From Anaerolineales bacterium (GTDB lineage: Bacteria; Chloroflexota; Anaerolineae; Anaerolineales; Villigracilaceae), in NCBI GenBank assembly GCA_017882065.1, contig JADGQD010000008.1, positions 1 through 22,621 on the forward strand: a stretch of DNA of 22,621 nt, written 5' to 3'. The notes under the pieces were generated by a model. That model did no database searches, was not told the origin of the DNA, and worked only from the letters and a program-made list of their open reading frames with translations. This document shows positions 15,228 to 20,975 of this stretch, piece by piece; the first letter of the stretch is position 1, and each line of letters starts with the position of its first letter. The position numbers were made by a program, and so were the translations under genes.

Positions 15228-15271
15228 AAACAATCAAGATTCTAAAGAGGAAAGTTAAATTATATCGCTAA

Positions 15272-15523
15272 AAAATACTGATTTTTGCAGGGGCGCTGCT
15301 CATCCTTGGAGTGGTTGTGGTTGCTTGTGGCCCCCTAAAAAACCCCGAACCCACCGAAAAGAAAGTCTTGGTTTCCTCGATCCTATTCCAGGTTGCCTGC
15401 AACTACCAGTATTCGATCAAAGATTCGGGTGTGTCCGCCCATAACCCGAAGTACATTATGCAGATCCTGATCTACTCCAGCGAAGAAATTGGCGGCGACG
15501 TCAGCATGTATACACGTCCATAA
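15272..15523 (+). pseudogene. Small lipoprotein reading frame lacking a canonical start
   Basis: The frame encodes KILIFAGALLILGVVVVACG, a convincing lipoprotein signal peptide with lipobox VVAC, then about 63 residues (GPLKNPEPTEKK, VLVSSILFQVACNYQYSIKD, NPKYIMQILIYSSEEIGGDV, TRP). It has no ATG, GTG or TTG before the hydrophobic stretch: a stop lies two codons upstream, and the first GTG (15311) falls inside the signal. A ribosome-binding-like GAGGAAAG sits at 15247-15254, followed eight bases on by ATA TCG CTA and a run of six A. Removing one A would join this to the frame. So either a broken gene, a sequencing error in the A run, or a rare start codon. Family unknown. Confidence 0.45.
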
Positions 15524-15544
15524 CCATCACGACCTTAACGATAT

Positions 15545-15575
15545 AAAGCGGGACGGATGAACCCACCCCCGCTTT
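15545..15575 (+). terminator. Possible weak terminator or leader hairpin
   Basis: AAAGCGGG (15545-15552) pairs with CCCGCTTT (15568-15575) around a 15-base loop, shortly after the end of the small lipoprotein frame. No T-run follows, so termination would be weak. It could instead be a leader hairpin of the cytochrome operon, 65 bases before its first start codon. Confidence 0.3.
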
Positions 15576-15639
15576 ACCACGAAATAACCAGAATATTTTT
15601 TATCGCCATCATCCAGTAAATTCCTTATAGGAGAAGGCA

Positions 15640-16815
15640 ATGCGAAAGTTAATAAGTAATCACCGCCTGATGTTCGTGATCCTGATTTTCGGATTCGGGC
15701 TGGTGGTATTCGCCCTGGCCGGGATCGTCAATCCTGTGGCAGCATCGCCGGGCTCAGGTCCAGGTCCAAATTCGGTTTCAGCTCCAGTTCAGGTGCCAGA
15801 TAATGCGGCATGCCTGTTCTGCCATGACAAGCCCGGGATGACTCGTTCCCTGCCCAGTGGGGAAACGCTTTCGTTGACCATTGACTCGAGCCATTTCGCT
15901 GAATCAGCCCACGAGGGTGTTGCTTGCAGCGAGTGTCATACAAACATCGTTACCTTCCCACACCCAGACTTTCAGGTCCAAACCTTACGCGAATTTTCCC
16001 TGCAGATGTACACCATTTGCCGGAAATGCCACGAGGAGCAATATAATAAAACTCTGGATTCCGTTCATATGCGGGCTGTTGCTGCTGGGAACACAAATGC
16101 GGCTATCTGTACCGATTGTCACAACCCTCACTCACAGCCTGTCATTACAGATCAAAACGGCGCCCTCCTGCCGGAAGCCCGTCTGCGCATTCCGGAAACA
16201 TGTTCACGATGTCACAGCGCAATTTATGAAACCTATAAACAAAGCGTTCATGGAACTGCGCTAACCCAAGAAGGCAACACCGATGTCCCCACCTGTATTG
16301 ACTGTCATGGTGTGCATAATATTGTGGATCCGACAACCAATGCATTCCGGCTCCAGTTACCCGATGTTTGCGCCAGATGCCATACCGATCCAGCCATCAT
16401 GACCAAGTATGGCATCTCCACACAAGTTTTAAACACATATGTCGCAGATTTCCATGGGACAACCGTAACTCTATTTGAGAAAATCACACCTGACCAGATT
16501 ACCAATAAGCCGGTTTGCTTCGACTGCCACGGCGTTCATGACATCAAGCGTGTGGATGACCCGGTTTACGGGCTCCAGATGAAACAAAACCTGCTGCTGG
16601 CATGCCAACGCTGTCATCCGAATGCCACCACCAACTTTCCAAATGCCTGGATGAGCCATTACATTCCGAGTCCGACTCAATTTCCGATCGTGTATTACGT
16701 GAACCTGTTTTACAAATTCTTCATTCCGGCAGTGATCGGTTCAATGGTTATCTTTGTGATAAGCGATGTTGTGCGGCGGTTGATCGAGCGCCGTAAAGGA
16801 GCAAAGCACGTATGA
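15640..16815 (+). CDS. Membrane-anchored nine-heme cytochrome c
   Basis: This 391-residue protein has an N-terminal signal or anchor (residues 11-36) and nine CXXCH motifs at residues 58, 96, 127, 157, 188, 219, 244, 293 and 322. It ends in a transmembrane helix (about 351-379, FFIPAVIGSMVIFVISDVV) and a basic tail. Heme pairs recur with similar flanks, such as HGTALTQ with CIDCHGVHNI and later HGTTVTL with CFDCHGVHDI, suggesting duplication. Many extra histidines could provide bis-His ligation, typical of low-potential electron wires. Its start has GGAGAAGGCA upstream. The stop overlaps the next start by four bases (ATGA). It likely shuttles electrons between the b-type subunit and a periplasmic partner; direction unknown. 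Confidence 0.93.
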   Translation: MRKLISNHRLMFVILIFGFGLVVFALAGIVNPVAASPGSGPGPNSVSAPVQVPDNAACLFCHDKPGMTRSLPSGETLSLTIDSSHFAESAHEGVACSECHTNIVTFPHPDFQVQTLREFSLQMYTICRKCHEEQYNKTLDSVHMRAVAAGNTNAAICTDCHNPHSQPVITDQNGALLPEARLRIPETCSRCHSAIYETYKQSVHGTALTQEGNTDVPTCIDCHGVHNIVDPTTNAFRLQLPDVCARCHTDPAIMTKYGISTQVLNTYVADFHGTTVTLFEKITPDQITNKPVCFDCHGVHDIKRVDDPVYGLQMKQNLLLACQRCHPNATTNFPNAWMSHYIPSPTQFPIVYYVNLFYKFFIPAVIGSMVIFVISDVVRRLIERRKGAKHV

Positions 16816-18011
16816 GTTTGGAAAAGACCGTCAAAAAGCAAACCCGATCAACAGAACAGCCGTTGCGCCTGTACGAGCGTTTCCATTGGACGCAGCGCGT
16901 TGAGCACGTTTTGCTGCTAACCTCATTCTCGCTATTGGGAATTACCGGTCTGCCTCAGAAATTCTCCACGGCTGGATGGGCGCAGGCAATGATCCGTTTT
17001 TTTGGCGGAATTGAGACTACACGCTTGATTCACCATATCTGCGCCATTGTTTTGATGTTCCTGGCGATTTACCACATTCTGGATATCGGTTACAAAATTT
17101 TCGTCCGTCGTACGCGTTTGAGCATGCTCCCGGGTATTTCGGATGTGAAAGATGCCTTTCAAGCCTTTTTGTATAATTTGGGCTTTACCAAAAAGCGCCC
17201 ACAACTGGGGCGCTATACATTCGAAGAAAAGGCCGAGTACTGGGCTTTGATATGGGGAACCGTGATCATGGGTATCACCGGGTTCATGATGTGGAATCCC
17301 ATCACCACTGCCAGATTCTTACCCGGGGAAATCATACCGGCTTCCAAAGCCGCCCATGGTGGGGAAGCCCTTCTGGCTGTCATGGCAATCGTCGTCTGGC
17401 ATATGTACGGTGTTCACCTGAAGCGCTTCAATAAAGCCATGTTTACCGGGAAACAGACCGAAGATGAAATGCTGCATGAACACCCGCTCGAACTGGCCGA
17501 CATCAAGGCGGGAATTTCGGAGCGTCCTGTGGACCCGAAAACCTTGCGCAGACGCAAGACGATCTATTACCCGGTTGCAGGTGCCTTGGCGATTGCCATG
17601 CTCTTTGGAGTGTACGGCTTTATCGGCAGCGAAAAGACCGCCATTACAACGGTTCTACCGATTTCAAACCCTGTACCGATTTACGTCCCGCAAACACCCA
17701 CGCCGATCCCAACGACAATCGCCTCAGCTGTTCCTCCCGGCATGTTGACCTGGGATGCTTCGATCGGAGCAATGTTCCAGACCAATTGTGCGATGTGCCA
17801 TAATACCTCTCTACTCACGAACGGGTTATCATTTGCCAGCTATGCAGATGCCCTGAGAGGTGGTAGCAATGGTCCTGTAATTGTCCCGGGTGATGCGAAC
17901 AGCAGCAAGCTTGTGGTGATACAATCCGCTGGCGGTCACCCAGGCCAGTTCAGCCTCGAAGAATTAGCTGCTGTCAAAAATTGGATTGACGCCGGGGCAC
18001 TTGAGAAATAA
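16812..18011 (+). CDS. Cytochrome b561-type membrane subunit fused to a C-terminal monoheme cytochrome c domain
   Basis: This 399-residue protein begins like a Ni/Fe-hydrogenase or formate dehydrogenase b-type subunit: RFHWTQRVEHVLLLTSFSLL, then a GITGLP motif, RLIHHICAIVLMFLAIYHIL and a later WHMYGVHLKRF. Candidate heme b ligands are His32, His74/75, His88, His182, His197 and His202. A fifth membrane helix (about 252-270) and a Pro/Thr linker (290-303) lead to a C-terminal domain with a single CXXCH (CAMCH, 326-330) and a WIDAGA ending. The protein could take electrons from quinol to the cytochrome domains, or the reverse. It overlaps the upstream gene by four bases. Confidence 0.9.
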   Translation: MSLEKTVKKQTRSTEQPLRLYERFHWTQRVEHVLLLTSFSLLGITGLPQKFSTAGWAQAMIRFFGGIETTRLIHHICAIVLMFLAIYHILDIGYKIFVRRTRLSMLPGISDVKDAFQAFLYNLGFTKKRPQLGRYTFEEKAEYWALIWGTVIMGITGFMMWNPITTARFLPGEIIPASKAAHGGEALLAVMAIVVWHMYGVHLKRFNKAMFTGKQTEDEMLHEHPLELADIKAGISERPVDPKTLRRRKTIYYPVAGALAIAMLFGVYGFIGSEKTAITTVLPISNPVPIYVPQTPTPIPTTIASAVPPGMLTWDASIGAMFQTNCAMCHNTSLLTNGLSFASYADALRGGSNGPVIVPGDANSSKLVVIQSAGGHPGQFSLEELAAVKNWIDAGALEK

Positions 18012-18031
18012 GAAATAAAATAGTAAAATGT

Positions 18032-18068
18032 AAAGGTCTGGTAATAGTAATTATTACCCAGACCTTTT
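18032..18068 (+). terminator. Terminator-like hairpin between cytochrome genes
   Basis: AAAGGTCTGGTAATA pairs with TATTACCCAGACCTTT (one bulged C) around a five-base loop and is followed by TAGTTTT. It lies in the 77-base gap between the b-type fusion gene and the NapC-like gene. Readthrough or attenuation would separate expression of the first two genes from the rest of the operon. Confidence 0.6.
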
Positions 18069-18088
18069 AGTTTTCCCCGAAGGAGACA

Positions 18089-19783
18089 ATGATGAAATTT
18101 CGAAATTGGATGAAACGCTTTTTTTTCCCGCCTTCAAGCGCCTCGCTTTCCATACGCATCCTTCCCTATGCCATACTGGGAATCCTGACCATTGCCGTGC
18201 TTATTGGCGGGGCATATGGCTGGCAGTACACCAATTCCCCATCCTTCTGCGGGACAACCTGTCACACAATGCCTCCCGAATACGCAGCTTACCAGGTTTC
18301 ACCACATGCCCAGATCGCCTGCGTGGAGTGCCACATCGGGCGCGAATTTATTGGTAACCAGATTTTCCGCAAGGCCGGCGATATCAAGCACTTGATTGCC
18401 ACCACCTTCAAGACTTACGAGTATCCCATCATGGCGACCAGCATGCGTCCTGCCCGCGAGACTTGCGAGACCTGTCACTCACCTGAAAAGTTTTCCGATG
18501 ACAGCCTGCGGCAGATCACGCACTTCACTGCCGATCTCAACAATACACCATACAGTATTTACCTGGTCCTTAAAACCGGTGGAGGTTCAAAACGCAGTGG
18601 TTTGGGACGCGGGATCCATTGGCATATCGAGAACAAAGTCTATTTCTACGCTACTGATGCAAGTCAGCAGAATATCCCTTATGTGCGCGTGATCAATGAT
18701 GACGGCAGCGTGGTCGAATATACGGATATTTCAGCGAATTTCGATCCGGCCAGCGTGGATGCGAGCCAGTTGCTTGAAATAGACTGCATCACCTGCCATA
18801 ATCGCATCACCCATCGTATTTACACTCCGGAAGAATCGGTAGATACATCAATGACCCTTGGGAAAATCTCAACCAGCATTCCCGATATTCGTCTCAAAGG
18901 TGTGGAAGTTCTGCGGGGAACTTACACCACCCAGGCAGAGGCGCTGGCAGGCATCGCCGCCTTGGAAGACTACTATAAGACCACTTACCCAGACTTCTAC
19001 TTAGACAATAAAGAGAAGGTTCAATCTGCCATCACGGAATTGCAGACCATCTTTAGCGAATCGGTCTTCATCGATCAGAAAGTGGACTGGAATGCCCACC
19101 CGAATAACATCGGCCACATAGACAGCGCAGGGTGCTTCCGCTGCCACGATGGGAAACATATGGATGCCCAGCAGCAGGCCATCCGGTTGGAATGCAACCT
19201 GTGCCATTCCATTCCGGTCATGGCCACCTCCCAGGACTTGGTCTCCCGCATCGAGATCAGCCGTGGCCCCGAACCCAATTCCCACCTGAATCCCAACTGG
19301 ATCAACCTGCACCATAGCGCGTTTAATGCCACCTGCTCCAACTGCCACACCACCGATAACCCGGGCGGAACGACCAATACTTCTTTCTGCTCGAACAGCG
19401 CCTGTCATGGGACGGTCTTTACTTATGCCGGTTTCGACGCTCCCGCCCTGCGCATCATCCTCCAGGCGCAGTTACCCACACCCGCTCCCGCACCGACACC
19501 GGCGCCGGTCGTTGGCACACCAACTTTTACGGCCAATATTCAACCGATTTTCGCAGCACGCTGCACCATGTGTCACAGCGGAGCCAGCGCTCTGGCGGGT
19601 CTCGATCTTTCAACCTATGCAAGTGTGTTGCTAGGCAGCCAGAATGGTGTCGTGATTGTACCTGGCGATTCAGCCGGCAGTAAACTGATCCAGATACAGA
19701 GTGTGCAGCACAAAGCTAATCTGAGCGCCGAGGAATTGGAAATAGTCAAACAGTGGATTGATGCCAACGCGCCAGAACAGTAA
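18089..19783 (+). CDS. NapC/NirT-like multiheme cytochrome c fused to a C-terminal monoheme domain
   Basis: This 564-residue protein has one N-terminal membrane helix (about 25-45) followed at once by FCGTTCHTMPPEY (54-59), as in NapC/NirT/NrfH quinol dehydrogenases. Standard CXXCH motifs lie at 78, 126, 233, 349, 369, 416 and 492. The first motif is CX3CH (CGTTCH) and that at 434-440 is CX4CH (CSNSACH), giving nine potential hemes. A Pro/Ala/Thr linker (about 463-477) leads to a C-terminal domain with CTMCH (492-496), similar to that of the preceding protein. Two consecutive ATGs lie at 18089 and 18092; GGAG spacing favours the second slightly. The likely role is electron exchange with the quinone pool. 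Confidence 0.9.
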   Translation: MMKFRNWMKRFFFPPSSASLSIRILPYAILGILTIAVLIGGAYGWQYTNSPSFCGTTCHTMPPEYAAYQVSPHAQIACVECHIGREFIGNQIFRKAGDIKHLIATTFKTYEYPIMATSMRPARETCETCHSPEKFSDDSLRQITHFTADLNNTPYSIYLVLKTGGGSKRSGLGRGIHWHIENKVYFYATDASQQNIPYVRVINDDGSVVEYTDISANFDPASVDASQLLEIDCITCHNRITHRIYTPEESVDTSMTLGKISTSIPDIRLKGVEVLRGTYTTQAEALAGIAALEDYYKTTYPDFYLDNKEKVQSAITELQTIFSESVFIDQKVDWNAHPNNIGHIDSAGCFRCHDGKHMDAQQQAIRLECNLCHSIPVMATSQDLVSRIEISRGPEPNSHLNPNWINLHHSAFNATCSNCHTTDNPGGTTNTSFCSNSACHGTVFTYAGFDAPALRIILQAQLPTPAPAPTPAPVVGTPTFTANIQPIFAARCTMCHSGASALAGLDLSTYASVLLGSQNGVVIVPGDSAGSKLIQIQSVQHKANLSAEELEIVKQWIDANAPEQ

Positions 19784-19817
19784 ACTTAAGGTAGATTTCG
19801 ACAAAGGAGATGAGAAT

Positions 19818-20303
19818 ATGGAGAATGAGGAAAAAAAAGAGATTTCGCGGCGCGATTTCATGAAAATTACCATCGGAGCGATCGGTGGATTGATCGGTCT
19901 GGGATTTGGAATCCCGGCAATCGCCTATGTCGTGTCACCTGCTCTTGGCAAAAGTCAGGCCCAGCAATGGATCCAACTGGGCGCCACCTCTAAGATCGAA
20001 CTGGGAAAGCCGACGCTATTCAAGGTCACGATCACACGCCAGACCGGCTGGATAGTCAACCAGGAAGAACTCGCTGTTTATGTACTGTCAGAAGACGGAC
20101 GTGATTACGTCGCCATGTCAAATGTCTGTACACATCTTGGCTGCCGCATTCGTTGGATCGCTGGCCAGGATCAATATGTCTGCCCTTGCCACAATGGGAT
20201 TTTTGATAAGCAAGGGAACGTTGTCTCGGGCCCACCGCCTCGACCCCTTGACAGGTATGAAACGAAGGTCGAGAACGATCAATTGTTCATCCTGGGAGGC
20301 TGA
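19818..20303 (+). CDS. Rieske iron-sulfur protein (Tat substrate)
   Basis: This 161-residue protein has a twin-arginine signal-anchor (SRRDFMKI, residues 10-17, then one hydrophobic helix about 19-38) and a Rieske domain. The [2Fe-2S] ligands are in CTHLGC (Cys104, His106) and CPCHNG (Cys122, His125); Cys109 and Cys124 would form the stabilising disulfide. The GPPPRPL loop after the cluster is also present. It carries the high-potential electron from quinol in a cytochrome b complex. The ATG at 19818 has AAAGGAG upstream; an in-frame ATG 20 codons earlier lies within the previous gene. The cytochrome b gene starts three bases after the stop. Confidence 0.97.
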   Translation: MENEEKKEISRRDFMKITIGAIGGLIGLGFGIPAIAYVVSPALGKSQAQQWIQLGATSKIELGKPTLFKVTITRQTGWIVNQEELAVYVLSEDGRDYVAMSNVCTHLGCRIRWIAGQDQYVCPCHNGIFDKQGNVVSGPPPRPLDRYETKVENDQLFILGG

Positions 20304-20306
20304 GAA

Positions 20307-20975
20307 ATGCTTACACGATTCGCTAATTGGTTAGATGAACGCATCGGCTGGCGTCCAGTTTGGGATGCCATATTCCTGCGCAAGATGCCCAAAGTAAACT
20401 GGTTCTACACCCTGGGCAGCGCCACGCTGTTTGTTGCCGTTAATCAGGCGATCACCGGCATCCTGTTGACGATCTACTACGTTCCCACTCCCGATCACGC
20501 TTACGACAGCGTACAATATATCACCACCCAGGTGACCGGCGGCTGGCTCATTCGCGGCCTGCACCACTGGGGTGCGAGCGTTATGGTTGTGCTGGTGGTG
20601 CTGCACATGCTCCGTGTGATCTTCTATGGCGCTTATAAATACCCGCGCGAAGTCACCTGGCTGACGGGCGTTGTGCTCCTGCTGCTGGTGATCGGATTTG
20701 GATTTACCGGTTACCTTCTGCCATGGGATCAGAAATCCTATTGGGCAACCACGGTTGGCACGCGCATCGCGGGCGTCGTTCCGTGGGTAGGGGATTGGAT
20801 CTTGCGCATTATGCGCGGCGGTGAAGACCTTTCCGCGGTGACCCTGGCTCGCTTCTTCGGGGCGCATGTTTGGGTCCTGCCCGCGACCCTGATGCTCCTG
20901 GTTGGCATACACCTTTATTTGGTGATCCGCAATGGCATCAGTGAGATCCCAAAGAAAGAGGGAGGCAAACAATGA
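20307..20975 (+). CDS. petB: Cytochrome b6-type subunit (N-terminal cytochrome b)
   Basis: This 222-residue protein has four membrane helices. Heme ligands are His86 (RGLHHWGA), His100 (VVLHMLR), His187 (FFGAHVWVLP) and His202 (GIHLYLV), the positions and 14-residue spacing of the second pair matching b6 rather than mitochondrial cytochrome b. The GYLLPWDQ segment (135-142) belongs to the Qo side. The N-terminal FYTLGS occupies the place of FYCLGG in cytochrome b6, so the Cys that binds heme ci is Thr here. It works with the Rieske protein and the subunit IV fusion that follows, the start of which overlaps its stop by four bases. Confidence 0.95.
   Translation: MLTRFANWLDERIGWRPVWDAIFLRKMPKVNWFYTLGSATLFVAVNQAITGILLTIYYVPTPDHAYDSVQYITTQVTGGWLIRGLHHWGASVMVVLVVLHMLRVIFYGAYKYPREVTWLTGVVLLLLVIGFGFTGYLLPWDQKSYWATTVGTRIAGVVPWVGDWILRIMRGGEDLSAVTLARFFGAHVWVLPATLMLLVGIHLYLVIRNGISEIPKKEGGKQ

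Larger units (their letters stand above)
14995..15639. promoter_or_regulatory. Divergent intergenic region between the kinase gene and the cytochrome operon
   Basis: This AT-rich 645-base stretch contains no intact gene. Its left part holds an exact GTGA-N6-TCAC palindrome (15065-15078), a stem-loop of TTGG(G)GTT with AACCCAA near 15117-15135, a perfect GATAAAT-TTA-ATTTATC palindrome (15201-15217) and a pair of 15-base direct repeats. Its right part holds a small lipoprotein-like reading frame (15272-15523) and a hairpin (15545-15575). It must carry the promoter of the kinase gene and that of the cytochrome operon; I could not identify convincing -35/-10 pairs by eye. Confidence 0.6.

Noticed and set aside
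14983..15258. Plus-strand 91-codon frame in the divergent intergenic region
   Set aside because: Starts inside the kinase gene on the other strand, runs through AT-rich palindromic DNA, and its product has no domain; the region is better explained as regulatory.
19001..19408. Minus-strand frame of 135 codons within the NapC-like gene
   Set aside because: Antisense to a clear multiheme cytochrome; no ribosome binding site or motif.
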